Of a stretch of DNA of 64,000 nucleotides, positions 1-12,954 are shown piece after piece. The translations under genes and the position numbers were made by a program. This stretch comes from Tubiluchus corallicola (Eukaryota > Priapulida > Priapulimorpha > Priapulimorphida > Tubiluchidae). Each line of letters begins with the position of its first letter. Position 1 is the first letter of the stretch. Location: NCBI GenBank assembly GCA_030141605.1, contig JAQGDQ010000413.1:50001-114000 (forward strand), in the 5' to 3' direction. The notes beneath the pieces are model-generated. The model worked only from the letters and a program-made list of their open reading frames with translations, had not been told where the DNA came from and did not search any database.

Positions 1-700
1 TAAATAGCATAAAAAACTGCGCAAGGTACAGAGTACAAGTACTTTAGAGATGATTTTGTACAGATCAGCATAGCGTGCATACTAAATGTCTTAAATACTT
101 TAAAAAATTATCAGCAGTTGCAAAATGAAGCACATTTTATGCTTCTATTGAATCCTAATGTATCCCGTGGGATACAGGCTGTATTTAGCATGCGGGCACA
201 GGTAGAAAAAAATAATTATTATGTGTAAACAAGATGGACATACTGAAAAAAAGTAGCAAGCCAAAAAAATTTTTCTTATTAAAAAATAATTTGGGACTGA
301 AAGGGTTAAGAAAGATGAGACCGTGCTCTACGAAAGCGTATGAAGACTACGATGTCCCATTATAAATTTTTTTAATAATCGGACGGAAAACGAAAAACTT
401 GTTATAATCAGCTTATTCATAATCAGATATCATGGCCCTATTACGCATTCGTAGTATTCTCCCTCATTATAAAGGCTATGAGCCACTGGACCAGCTGAGT
501 TATCCCAACAACATTTTGAGATGACTACATCCTCCCTTGACGTGGTAAACAATCACAATCAGTACGGTGAATGAAACAGCCCAAAGCTGTTATTATATTA
601 TTAATATTATTTATTTTGATGTTACTCACAGAAAATGTGCATACAGTTTATACGTCAGGCTGAATAACAGTGAAAATTTTATATGCAAGAACATTTTAAA

Positions 701-815
701 CAGTGATGCAAACTTTTCTTCTGTAATTAGACGTCATTGGCGTAGTTTGTTAATCGTTAATTGTTATTTGTGTCAGTCAGTCGGTCGGTCAGTCAGTCAC
801 TCAGTCAATCAGTCA

Positions 816-863
<48 letters not shown>

Positions 864-957
864 CTCAGTCAGTCAGTCAGTAAGCAGTGATGCAAACTTT
901 ACTTCTGTAATTAGACGTCATTGGCGTAGTTTGTTATATCGTTAATTGTTATTTGTG
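701..957. repeat. (TCAG)n array flanked by 70-bp direct repeats
   Basis: The microsatellite (about 772-882; CAGT/CGGT/CACT variants) lies between two copies of CAGTGATGCAAACTTTTCTT...GTTATTTGTG (701-771 and 885-957), period 184. After the second copy AAATAAAATATTAAATCAAA at about 1031-1062 looks like a retroposon tail with (AAATC)n. Confidence 0.8.
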
Positions 958-2207
958 TTGTTGTTGTGTGTCATGATTTATTGTATTATTTGTATTAATT
1001 TGTGATGTGTATATGAACTTTGTAAAGTTTGAAATAAAATATTAAATCAAATCAAATCAAAGCGAGTACCGAACCTTGAACCCTGTGCTCAACTATACGT
1101 CCACTGACGAGTCCCGACATTGCTTTATTTCGGTTGCCAGGGACGCCTCTTGGCTATCAGCTACATAAAACGTTTATTCTTATTCTCAGATTATGAACTT
1201 TGATAAAGACACGACTTTCCCATTACGCAAAGATCTAACTGCACAGGATGTACTACTTTGTCAGACATCTTTCTGCTGTTGCCACACTGTCAGATATGGA
1301 GTGATCAACGAGCCAATGTAATTACCTTTCATGACACTGAACATGTTTGGATGGACAACACGGCAGCGGCTAGATTTACCAAACATGGACAGGGTCAACA
1401 GCGCAAATGTGGCCATTACTACGCAAATCTGTTTTCTAAATTTGCCTTGTAATGAAACAGGACGAGCTTGTAAATGTGTGATGAGACCGGATCCAGAAAA
1501 TGACGACGCGAGGTTGCAGAGGCATTGACTCACTGTGTATGCTGGAGCCACCCAATTGTCGTACAGGCCCGGAATAATCAATCATACTTACAATTTGTTA
1601 TAGTTTTTCAAGAAACAAATCAATTTTTTTCAAAATAGTTGCAGATGAAATGAAACCTTTTGATCATTTTTCAGTTAAATTAAATGGAAATTTGAAACTA
1701 ACTATGGCACTGGTCGGCTGCTACACGTGCGCCACCTTTTCCAAAACATTCCCTTCATTGATTTCCAACATCAGTATCTCAACTTTAATGTTTGCAAAAA
1801 AATCTCTAATTATTATAACAAATCCATTTACGAATTGGTCTTAGTCTGTAGGTGGCCACATAAATAAATCTGACATCCAAGTATTTCAAATCAGTCAAAC
1901 TGGACTGATCCACGCCAGGTTGTTTCAGGGAACGATCCACCAGACCGGGAAGTGTTGTGTTGAGAAAACCAGCGCCATGTTACGTTTTTTTCATTTTAAA
2001 TGCTTTATTTCACAAGCATAAACACAAGTACAATTAACAAATCACATGCTTAAATAAACAACTTATACAGGAACACATCCCTACAAATAGAGGGCTCTTT
2101 TTGAACATAGTTGATTAAAAAATACCATAATTTATAACAAACACATCTACATATATATATATATCACAGTGCTGGTTGAAAACATTAATTCTTAGCAAAA
2201 TTTATAA
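957..2207. other. No gene seen
   Basis: AT-rich sequence after a retroposon-like tail. Overlapping frames of about 65-106 codons at 1258-1581 on both strands lack any domain. A short LINE-like 3' tail may lie at 1985-2110. Confidence 0.5.
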
Positions 2208-2566
2208 CAGGTTAAACAAATCAAGTCCCTATCAGCATTTAAAACAAAATTAAAATCACTAATATTAACCAGATATGAAATACCATCACACCAGTACGAC
2301 AACATACACACTAATTCAGAATTCATATATCCACGGCCATGTTAATTAAATCATAGTTTTTTATTTTTTTGTGCATAGTTGTAAATACGTTTGATTTTAT
2401 TCGTCGTTACTTTCCATTACTGCACAGTAGTTTAGATTGCACTGACGCATTTGCCTTTAGCAGTGTAAGTTTTTATTAACTAACACTGATTGATTATCTC
2501 TGTAAAGTTTTTATCAGTGATTATCAACGTATTTTAATGGTAAATAAAGATTATATATATATAATT
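2208..2566 (+). mobile_element. LINE 3' end (L2/CR1-like), copy A
   Basis: Plus-strand remnant: 2208-2345 encodes the retrotransposon C-terminal tail (QVKQIKSLSAFKTKLKSLIL...) ending in TAA. A 3' UTR of about 220 bp follows and ends AATAAAGATTATATATATAT. It is 5'-truncated and lies opposite in orientation to copy B at 21790-22200, which carries the preceding LLWNSLP motif. Confidence 0.75.
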
Positions 2567-2634
2567 CGTACCTCTTAATTTCGAATCACGTATTGTTGAA
2601 ATTTTATGCACATAGTTAGTCAACAATTTCTTAA

Positions 2635-2760
2635 CTTCCTCATCTCCACTTTTGTTTAAAAATATAAACTTATTAATATCACACATGGATGGAAATGCTG
2701 GAAAACTTCCACATCTCCACTTTTGTTTAAAAATATAAACTTATTAATATCATACATTTA
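2635..2760. repeat. 71-bp tandem duplication
   Basis: CATCTCCACTTTTGTTTAAA...ATTAATATCA occurs at 2641 and again at 2712, with CTTCC before each copy. Confidence 0.85.
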
Positions 2761-3114
2761 TGGGTATTGTGGAAAAATATCTGACATTTGATATTATAGC
2801 AACTCACTTAAAGTTTAATACCAAAAGAATGTTCAAAGACTGATTTCGATTCGTTGCGCAATTTACCGAGATTGGAGAAAAAATTAAAAAGGAAATCACG
2901 CATATAGTGATTTTTAAGGCTACTATTTTGAGAAGCCATGCAACCATTGTACCTATTGAAATCTCACATCATTGCAGACCCTTGTTTTCAAAATGACAGA
3001 CCCTCGTGTCCCGAAAATGAGTATTTCCGTTGCTCAGCTCAGGGGCTGGGCTAGCCATTTCAGCAACTTAGCTATTTATTTTCAATAGCCACCTAGACTC
3101 AAAGTAAACAAAAT

Positions 3115-3590
3115 AGATATTTTTAGATATTTATTAGTGTCAAAAATACATACAATAGAAGAAAAAACAAGACATAGATACAATTTCAATTTTGAAATAT
3201 AATGACACTACATACAAACAAAAGAATTACTAATAAAACATATATTATCAAATCTTCCAGTTAGTTATATTAGGTACTTAATGAAAAGTTTAGTGATTAG
3301 CATTTAAGATAGATTCTCATTCATTAGGCCTCATTTTCAATGATATGATCATTACATAGTATATTTTTCATCATGTCTTAAAAACGCTTTTTCAGCTTTA
3401 ATTACATTCTAAATCAGTACTTTTCATCACGAATAAGAATTTATCAGCATCGCTCACAAGGAAAAATGCTGGTATAATTACATTGATGTGATTATATAAT
3501 TTCCTCCTAAAATCATTGTAATATGGGCATTTTATTACAAAGTGTAATTCGTCTTCAATTACGCTTTCATTAAAAATATTAGAATTAATT
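3115..3590 (-). mobile_element. LINE C-terminal fragment with zinc-knuckle-like CP.Y motif
   Basis: On the minus strand 3398-3580 is open for 60 codons without an ATG and reads NIFNESVIEDELHFVIKCPY followed by YNDFRRKLYNH, stopping at 3398. The pattern ED.LHF...CP.Y...R is the end of non-LTR retrotransposon polyproteins. The AT-rich 3' UTR continues to about 3115. It is a dead fragment. Confidence 0.7.
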
Positions 3591-3687
3591 AAAAATAAAA
3601 TTCATTAATATCATTCTAGCGTGAGCCCCCTAACGCAAGGTTAGTCACAAGATTAACTAAGACCGACAAACCTGCAATGATCGCCGA

Positions 3688-3762
3688 GACACACTAGTCT
3701 AGCGGTTATCGCTTTCATCAGGTAAACAGAAGATCCTGGGTTCAAATCCAGACTGAGTATTT
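3688..3762 (+). repeat. tRNA-derived SINE head / tRNA pseudogene
   Basis: Has an A-box-like TAGTCTAGCGGTTATCG and B-box GGGTTCAAATCC with a good T stem (CTGG...CCAG), then TTTT. No paired acceptor stem is visible (the 5' side does not match ACTGAGT), so this is not a functional tRNA gene. Confidence 0.55.
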
Positions 3763-4319
3763 TCTAGATAATCCATAATTTCTAATCCCAGATGACAATC
3801 ATACTAACTATTTTACCTTGTACATTGATGATAGTAACAAGGAAACTACTGGGCAATATCAATGTGGAGACTTTACAGGTTCATTAACAATGTTTCAGTG
3901 AGGCAGCGTGCTCATTAGAGAGTGCTGTAATTATGCTTAATTGATCTCAGCGAAAAACCCCCAGGGATCTTCAAGATGCGAAACTTGTAAGCAATCCGTG
4001 ACATTTTACGCATAATTAAAACGCACGTCAGCAGCGTGTTTATGAAATCAGTCAATTAAACTACATTAACAAATAAATCAGTAAATTAAAGGGGCTCCTG
4101 AGGGGTTTGTTCGCTCAAGATTGCATGACCAGGGCTGATCCACGGTGCTACCTGTTTATATATTTATATTTCACTTTCTCATCTTTCTCATTGAGTTCTT
4201 CATCTTCTTCTGCTTTTTCTCAAGTATTTTTGTCGTTTTTGCACTTTCTTTATTACTTACCTTTGTCGTTTTTGTTGTTTTCTTTCTATTCATCATCACT
4301 TATTATCGTCTGTCCTTCT

Positions 4320-4582
4320 TTCTTTCTCTTTCTCTCACCCTCTTCCCTTTTCCTCTCTCTGTCTCTTTGTGTCTCTCGTTCCCCAACTCTCTTTTTTCCT
4401 CTTTCTCTCTTTTTGTCATTCTTCTCTTTTTGTTTATTCTGCTCACCTTCTTTCTTTCACTTTCTTTCTTTCTTTCTCTCTCTCTCTCACTCTCTCTCTC
4501 TCTCTCTGTCTCTCTTTCTTTCTCTCACTCTCTCTCTCACTCTCTCTCTCTCCCTCTCTCTCACTCACTCTCTCTCTCTCTC

Positions 4583-4620
<38 letters not shown>

Positions 4621-4634
4621 ACTCACTCACTCAC

Positions 4635-4698
<64 letters not shown>

Positions 4699-4782
4699 CC
4701 CCTCTCTCTCACTCTCTCTCTCTCTCTCTCACACTCTCTCTCTCTCTCTCACTTCTCTCTCTCTCTCTCTCTCACTCACTCA

Positions 4783-4820
<38 letters not shown>
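4320..4820. repeat. (CT)n/(TCAC) microsatellite
   Basis: About 500 bp of CT repeats with CTCA, CCC and TTTC interruptions. Open in all three forward frames (Ser-Leu and Phe-Leu-Ser polymers), none of which is a gene. Confidence 0.97.
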
Positions 4821-4824
<4 letters not shown>

Positions 4825-5399
4825 GAATTCATGCTTGTATATTTGCTTTTCATCAAATATGCTTGTCTTGCTAAAAATGTTATCAACGAACAAGCTGTTA
4901 GTAGATCAACTTTAAATCTCTTTAATAGTGATGGACATCGATACGACTCCATCATTAACGTATAATGAGCTCGCATCTATCTGCAAAATAATGATTCATA
5001 TAATCACACAGATAACTGCAGTAAATCGTAGATAATTAGACCTCAAAGAAACAAATGTTATATATTTTCAGTGGAGTGACGTAGATGTGCCATTCAAGCC
5101 ATTTCTCATCCACTCTGAATCATTACAGAAATAAGAAATACTGCAGCTCTGGACGGAAAGATATCTGCAGGTGATATGCCTTCATAACGCTTTCTACGCG
5201 AGAATCCTAGTTGCAGTCTGATCGTTCGAAGCCAGCAAATTACAATCATGAACGAGTTAATGGCTTGGGACGTAGGTAATATTGTGAAAACAGCTGCTTG
5301 GGAGGAAATAGCTGCCGCTAATAAACGACAGAAGTCAATCAAGTCCTTATCGTCAACCCATCACTCGCACGCCAGAGCTAATAACACTTTGTGAGAGGC

Positions 5400-5542
5400 A
5401 GAAGAGAGGCAGAGAGGTAAACAAAATTGATGATCAAAGATTCGTAAAAGCTAGACGGAAGTCGGGCGTTATATTACACGACGCTTTGCCAGTGCGTAAT
5501 AGAGTCAGGCAAGGAGGTGTTTTGGCCCCCGCATTTGCTTGA
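5400..5542 (+). mobile_element. LINE reverse-transcriptase relic
   Basis: At 5495-5539 the frame reads RNRVRQGGVLAPAFA then TGA. It matches the reverse-transcriptase motif G-V-R-Q-G-G-V-L-S-P-x-F of jockey/CR1-type LINEs, with the catalytic block itself lost. It is decayed and only a short stretch is recognisable. Confidence 0.6.
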
Positions 5543-5808
5543 GATTTATGTGCTGGCTTAATCATGAACGATTTAGCTCGGCTTAATCATTTAGATACAG
5601 ATTACTTTAGAGAAAATCATGGAAAAAGAAAGGCATATCACACAAAAATAAGATAAATAAAGGCATGAAAAAACATACCAAAAAATTTAAATTGATAATT
5701 GTAATAAAATATAGGCATATTTTTCGGAGAAAGCATGTTGAATTTTCTCTCAATGACGTGTAACTTACGATCCATAATTATTAAAACTGGCGCACAATAC
5801 TCTAATGA

Positions 5809-6050
5809 CGTGTTCAAACTAGCGAGCTTTCTCTCTAACAGCAAACTCGCAAGTGTGAACTGCTTTGAGAGTTACTGTCGGCAAGTTAGTGCAAACTCTC
5901 TGATAATTAGAGCGAGTTGATTTCTTGCGAAATGCTGTCTGGTGCGAACGCTTTGATGAGTTACTCTCGACACCTCTCGCAGTGAATAGAAAAGGTAATG
6001 TCAGCTCGGAGAGTAACTCGCAGCAAGTTTTGCTTTCTAGTTTGAACACG
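5809..6050. mobile_element. Putative MITE with 14-bp inverted ends
   Basis: CGTGTTCAAACTAG at 5809-5822 is exactly repeated inverted as CTAGTTTGAACACG at 6037-6050. The interior is rich in GAGTTACTC/GCGAGTT motifs that are partly palindromic. I could not define a target-site duplication, so the family is unknown. Open frames on both strands across it (5819-6049 and 5925-6191) are incidental. Confidence 0.5.
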
Positions 6051-7224
6051 TTTGCGAGTCACTTGGGGAGTTACTTGGTGAATTTCTTAACGAGTTTACT
6101 TAGCAAGGAAACTCGCCAGTCTAAGAGAAGGATTTCTAACCATTTCCCGCTTTTCATTAGAAGGAAGTTGGGTATAATCATTATTAATTAAACAACCTTT
6201 CATCATTCATCCTCACTAAATCATCCAGTTTAGAACAACGGCTTATGAAACGACTTTAGGAAACGGGACAAAGACGTAGATTATCACCACTTTGATTCGC
6301 CTGACACCGGATACCAGAATTTTACCAGTGATCTTGTCTGACAACTAATGGTGAATTTGTCTGAGCAGAAACAACAGGTGTAACGGTGCCAAGAGGTGCC
6401 CCTGGAGAAATGCGCATTTTCCTGTCAGGACATTGAATTGAACACAAGAAAACATGTTGTTCATGGCCGAGCTCGTGTTCGCAGCTCTCACAAACAGACA
6501 TCATGATGTATTAGCACTCTGGCGAGACCAACGTACCCCCAAGGATCGTCAGATTATGATGTATGGACGTCTAATGGTTTCCACATCTGCAGAATTTCTA
6601 ATCAGACAATAAGTTATATCAGATATTATACGTGTTAGTGCTATCATGGCTGTTAGCGCCTTAGGCAACTGCAACAGGTTCGCTTTCGCTGGACATTTTT
6701 TCTCTCTTGAAAATGAACATTTATAACTCTACATTACTGCAGCTTCATAACATTCGCTTCCTTCCATAAACTTTTATTTGACCACTTCTTGAATTACAAG
6801 TTGCAAACGTTCACCATCCATTATCCATTCTTGCCAGTTGTAGAAACTCGTTAATATTAATTTATGGGGAAAATAAAAATTTTACGCGTGTTAACTTGAC
6901 TGCCATTGTTGGGTTGTGATGATGACAGTATCATTCCAGAAGTTATTACATGTCATAATACACGCTGCGTGGAACAAGGCTATAAGTTAAACTGAGTCAT
7001 ATTTGGTGGTGTTAAGAAGAGTGTGCAAGTTTAGAATAGCAAAACGAAAGAAGTTTCTTTCACTAATTATCTTGCACTACTTTGCATAAAAGCTAATTTG
7101 TTTGACTGTCATTCCAAGGTTCATAATAGAGCATATAGAGAGAAATGCGTGGATCCATTATACGATACTCATTTGGGCTTAACTTAAAAAATAAGCTATA
7201 AAGTTGATAAACCATTAAAAATAA
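6051..7224. other. No gene seen
   Basis: Non-repetitive AT-rich DNA. A 60-codon minus frame at 6322-6504 has a few Cys/His residues (CESCEHELGHEQH) but no defined domain. Confidence 0.5.
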
Positions 7225-7832
<608 letters not shown>

Positions 7833-8506
7833 TGATTTTTGGTGGTACAGAATTTCAATAATGCTTTAGTTAATACGAAGACCATGATGGTAAAGTTTCA
7901 GCATTTATTGCACAGTGCACAGGTACATGCAGTCATACAGTAAATAAATTGAAAGACATAAGACTTTTCAGCAGAGCTCTTCAGTGTCTACTTCTGCAAT
8001 TATATCAAAATATTAGATGAAAGCACAAAACTAAAATTGTTGCTGAAAGTAGTAAAAAAAGCAGCCAAATAAATAAATAAATAAATATAATGATATCGTA
8101 TCAATGTGAAGTTATACAAAAATGTGGAAACAAGAATATAACAAAAAAATCTACGATTGTGCGAAAAATGTTGGCAAAGAATCTAAAGTCAATATGACTC
8201 AATCGAAGTGAAATAGAGAATCGAATGATATGTTCCGATGACAAAAATTCAATGTAAAGTCCAGCAATAAATCACCAATAATTTTGTTGAATCTTTGAAT
8301 GTTTAAGATTTAAAGTTTTAATTACATTTATAACAAATCTTTACAGTTCTGCACATCTCGATGGTCCATATATTATATGTTTATATATAAACCGTTACTA
8401 GCCCATTTTGTTATTACTAATATATACCAATATACTAATTTTGTTATTATATTATCATTATATGTCAAATATATGTATGTATATAATAATATTAATAATA
8501 ATAAAA

Positions 8507-8753
<247 letters not shown>

Positions 8754-9839
8754 ATCATTTTAGCTGTAAGTCAATATCTCAAAAAAAGCCATGCTAATGT
8801 TTTTGTCGCACGTCTTGCCGTATTACATCACAGATATTTTCAATATTTCTTGTAGGGACATCACAAAACGATATTACCAAAACGAATAGTGTTCTTGTTG
8901 AGTATGCTAGACGGTTTGTTTGGGACCAATAATCATGAAAACGTAAAGAAAACAATTCGAAACGAACTTGAAACTGCACCAGTGCAGTTAATTTGTACCT
9001 GTCAGACTGTGTAATAAGAAAAGTAATTATCATTTTTCTGCTGACACTCAAGCACCATCAGCCAAACATTGCGACACCAAAATTAATGACACATATTGTC
9101 AACAGGTGGCTCAGTGCTCTATTGTCATGGCAACTAAGTGAAATCGCCTCACACCGTGATGCTCACTCCATACATGTGCATTTCCTCTTGTTGACTGCTA
9201 GCAAAATTAACGGTTTTTTAATGTACACAAAGATGGTCTCACTCAAAGAGAAAGTAAAAAATTGTAGCTGAAACCGCAGAACCAATGAAAAACATGTCAG
9301 ATTCGAAGGTGAACATTTCTCATGGTTTTCGGTGAAAAATAAGCCGTGGATTCAGTGACGTGATGGTAACGATTATTCATTGAGGGTGATTTAGGAAAGC
9401 AAGCTCTGGGGCCATCATTTTTTACGTCAATAAGAGAATTATTTACTCGGTAAAATGATTTAAAAAATTATTCCCCGAAAACTTGTACCTGCCTACAAGT
9501 TTATTGCAGCTTAGCTTAACGCCCATTGACGCCCTAATACTGGACAAGAATCAAAAGTGTTTTAGCAATCATTTATTCAAGACAATCAAGCGTGGGGCCC
9601 ATCTAAAGGTGAACTAAATATAAAAATATGGCAGCACCCACGAATATGAAGAAAAACACTTTTTTTACTTTAAAATAATCCTTCAAAGGTTTTTCACAAT
9701 TATTACATCTGATATGATTTTGTCACCTTGCATTAATTATTATCATCTTAATGTCTAGCTTTTCATTAATGATGTCGCCATAAAATTTTTGATATCAAAC
9801 TTGAAAGACAATGTGTCCTACCAAACTAGGCAATGTTGG

Positions 9840-9920
9840 TTAGGAAGAAGGTCCCTGTGCGGTTCAAATGCAATTTTTTTTCACATTTCCCGTCTTTAAG
9901 TTTGGCATTAAGTTTTAATA
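9840..9920 (+). repeat. SINE-like fragment
   Basis: GTGCGGTTCAAATGC (B-box-like) is followed by CATTTCCCGTCTTTAAGTTT, the same 3' segment found after the B-box at 11240-11400. It is the truncated 3' half of a tRNA-derived SINE. Confidence 0.45.
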
Positions 9921-10019
9921 ATGGGTTTTGTACAATCACAACTTTTACATTTTATTAAATCATGACTAGCATAGGTTATACAAGTCCACTGTAATCAGAA
10001 ACATGTTGGTTCCTATATC

Positions 10020-10386
10020 CACGGCCTATTTCAGGGGGGGGGGGAGTGGGGATACTTCCCCGGGGCCTCACCCTCCAGGGGGCCTCGCGCCAAGATAACA
10101 TTTTTTTTTGCTTTATGCGAACATACTGCCTCCTCTCTTTCTCTCTTGCCGCACGTGCGCCGTTTGCCAGTATTGACAAGTATTAAGGACTGGTCTTGAG
10201 AATAAAGCAGTTTTTCTTTCAATTGTTCTTTCCTTTAATAACTGTATAACTCCATATTTTCTCTTCGAAAATGCTTCTAGCAGTTCAAAAATTTTTTGGC
10301 CGCCAACCATGGTGGCGAAGCCCCCCCCGGAGGGGGCCTCACCCGCCCCACTTCCCCGGGCCTCGCTTAAGCTGAAATAGGCCCTG
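10020..10386 (-). mobile_element. Non-autonomous hAT-like element, family A copy 1
   Basis: 367-bp element with ends CACGGCCTATTTCAG and CTGAAATAGGCCCTG (inverted, one mismatch), flanked by a perfect 8-bp target-site duplication CCTATATC at 10012-10019 and 10387-10394. The 8-bp duplication and CAGGG-type terminus are hallmarks of hAT transposons. There is no transposase frame, so it must have moved in trans. A second copy in opposite orientation lies at 56123-56617. G/C homopolymer runs sit inside both ends. Confidence 0.88.
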
Positions 10387-11239
10387 CCTATATCCTACAC
10401 ATGTATCCCACATTCCCATCCCACAAGTATGTTGAGTCTTTATCTGTGTTTAATATCTATTTAACATATGTTAGCATTAGCTTAAGTACGGATAATCATC
10501 AGCTTCTGTTCACCTGCATAATCTTTGCTAATGTTCAGGTATGAGGACAGGTGTATTGAAGGTAAAAGATATTTAGTTCCCATAACAGAACATAAGAGAT
10601 TACATTGTAAGGTAGATTACTGTAAACTGTCATGCACTTATATGCCAGCTTACTTTAACATTGTGTCATCCAGAAACTTCTTATGAAAAAAATTTCTTGT
10701 TTGCTAATACAGTGGCGAATTGTTATAAATTTAGATAGAAAGTAATTTTACTGTTATATCCTGTAAATTCCGAATTATAATTACGCCCATGGAATATATT
10801 TTTCTTATATTTTGGAAACAAGTTTTTAAAATGAAAAATACTTATTTAGGTTGCAAAGTCAGCTCTATTTCCAGTAGTTTGAAACAATTATGTCAAATGA
10901 ACATTACAGAAAAACGTATAAAGACATAAAAAAGAAAAGAAACGAAGTTCCTTAACCCTTTCTTTAACTCCTTAACTCCTTAACCCATATGTTTTAACTG
11001 TTTATCTACATGCGTATGTAAACAAAGCTCCCTGGTTAAGCGAAATTAGTAACACTTTTAACACTAGAGAAGAAAGAAATATACGCCAGTGTTTAAAATA
11101 TCTTACATGTTATATTAAAGTATCTTAGTGTAATATTCAATCTTTAACGCTGAGAATCGCATCATTTATATAGATGTAATACACTGGAACCACTTGTAAC
11201 ATTTGGTTGGCCAGCTATAAGGGACGAACGTTTTACTGC

Positions 11240-11400
11240 CTTTATTAGTGGGGAATAGGCTGTCCTCTATTGTTGTGTAAGATGTCTGCCTTGCAAACAG
11301 AAGCCCTTGATTCAAATCCAGGCTAGAAGTCCTTGATTCAAATCCAGGCTGTATTTTATCTTTATCGCATTTCCCGTCTTTCAAGTTTGATATCAAAATT
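11240..11400 (+). repeat. SINE-like element with duplicated B-box
   Basis: GATGTCTGCCTTGCAAACAG resembles the anticodon-arm part of a tRNA-like head. CCTTGATTCAAATCCAGGCT then occurs twice, 26 bp apart, followed by CATTTCCCGTCTTTCAAGTT shared with 9840-9920. The B-box segment is tandemly duplicated in this copy. Confidence 0.5.
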
Positions 11401-11403
11401 GAC

Positions 11404-11642
11404 AGGATGATTTTTTATATGCTACCCCATTTTCAAATCCGATAAAAAAGTGCAAATTTTAACACGATTAATACTGCAAAGGCGTTTCTGATAATTAAAT
11501 AATAGATTAAAAACTTGAATACAACATACTACATATCTTACAGTAGCACTGTACTTCAATTTTCGCTTTCGCAAACACGTGCAACACGCTCGTGGAATAT
11601 TTTTGCTGTTGAAAATTATGTTAGTTTGTGATGTTATCAATG
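11404..11642. repeat. Interspersed repeat C, copy 1
   Basis: Segment a (about 11404-11517, TACCCCATTTTCAAATCCG...TTTCTGATAATTAAAT) and segment b (about 11527-11640, CATATCTTACAGTAGCACTG...TTTGTGATGTTATC). Segment a recurs at 57788-57893 and 58246-58358. Segment b recurs inverted at 58385-58500. Confidence 0.8.
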
Positions 11643-11644
11643 CG

Positions 11645-12950
11645 TGAGTTTTAAAGAATCATGCAAAAGTTTCATAGTTGAAAAAAGAAAACGTACTTTG
11701 ATGACATGTCACAGGCTTACATATGTACTTAGCAGAAGATATAAATAAGCAGGCAGTATAATTGGCTTTCTAAGCAGTAATGAAACGGTGCTTCAAATTT
11801 GAGTCACGTGTTTAAAACGATAAAATGCCCCATTAAAAATGATTATATCTTGTACTGATTGCGGCTTACCTAAACACAAACTAGAACAAGGTAATAATGT
11901 CAGTTAAGAATAGGGCACTAATGAGCGACTCATCAGAGAAAAATTAGACTCGGTTCTCTTACGCATCAACGAGAATTTTTCCCGCAAAGATGAAGAGCGC
12001 AGATTGGCAGTGTTGATGAAAAGGCAGCAAATGAACAACCCTAGCAGCAGGGGTATACCGTATAATTACTGGTTCGATGATGGACGCCTAGTAAGTTCTG
12101 ATCCTGCAGTGTTTTGCCATAAGCGATAGTTATTGCACAAAGAACAGGGCGCACCGTGCATAAAAGATGCACAGTCGGGGGTGAGCTGAGTAGCAGTATG
12201 GTCGCTAACAGAGTAATAGCGAGCAATAATGAGCGATTATTACCAGACCAAACGCAGCCCGTATTGTTGCCATCAAGAAGAAGTAATTAAAATGATAAAT
12301 TTGATACAACGTTTATAGAGAAAATAAAAATTGAAAAATTGTGATCCACACGGTATCGAACTACCGTCGTTCAGTAAAATAAAAACGGCAATAAAAAGAA
12401 GAAAGTGGCACATTTCGTCTCTCTACACTACAAATATCTAATTTTAAATCTTTTTTGCGCGTTTTAAAACTTTTTTCTGCTAATAAATGGGGTTAATTTT
12501 CCGTTCCTGCTACGGAAACGGTTCATGTTAAAAACCACCTGGAAAAACAGATAATAGTTTTACCACCAGTGAGTTATTTTTGTTTTTTGTTTGTAAGAAT
12601 CTTACAAAATAAGGCTAAAAAGGCTTTCTGAAACAACTAAAAATACCCGAAACATTATAAGCAAAGGCGCATACAAAGCGAAGAAAATTACGTGCTGTTT
12701 TTCAAACAAAATTGTTTTCTTATTTTCTTATTTCCTTGCCAGTGAGTTGAAAGATCAACAGGTGGGGGGGGGGGGACAAGTGAATAACAGTCAACAGGGT
12801 TACCTGATAGGTGATCAGACCTCAAGGCGTAAGTAATTTTCGGTCACTGGTAAATTTTGTCACGGAAAAAACGTCACAATTTCGGCTAAGAAAAAAAATC
12901 ACAATTAATTTTGGCTATAGGGTTAAGGTTATCTATTTTTTCCTGTGACT
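11645..12950. other. No gene seen
   Basis: Unique AT-rich DNA with a 12-13 base G run at 12764-12775. Confidence 0.5.
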
Positions 12951-12954
12951 TTAA

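Noticed and set aside
1258-1581. Pair of overlapping frames (64 and 106 codons) on opposite strands
   Set aside because: No domain, no splice partners, and both strands are open equally. Not enough to call a gene.
3688-3762. Functional tRNA gene
   Set aside because: A- and B-boxes are present but no acceptor stem pairs and the anticodon arm is poor. Better explained as a SINE head.
4107-4965. Frames of 198-256 codons rich in Ser, Leu and Phe
   Set aside because: Produced by the CT microsatellite, with overlapping frames of the same kind in all three registers.
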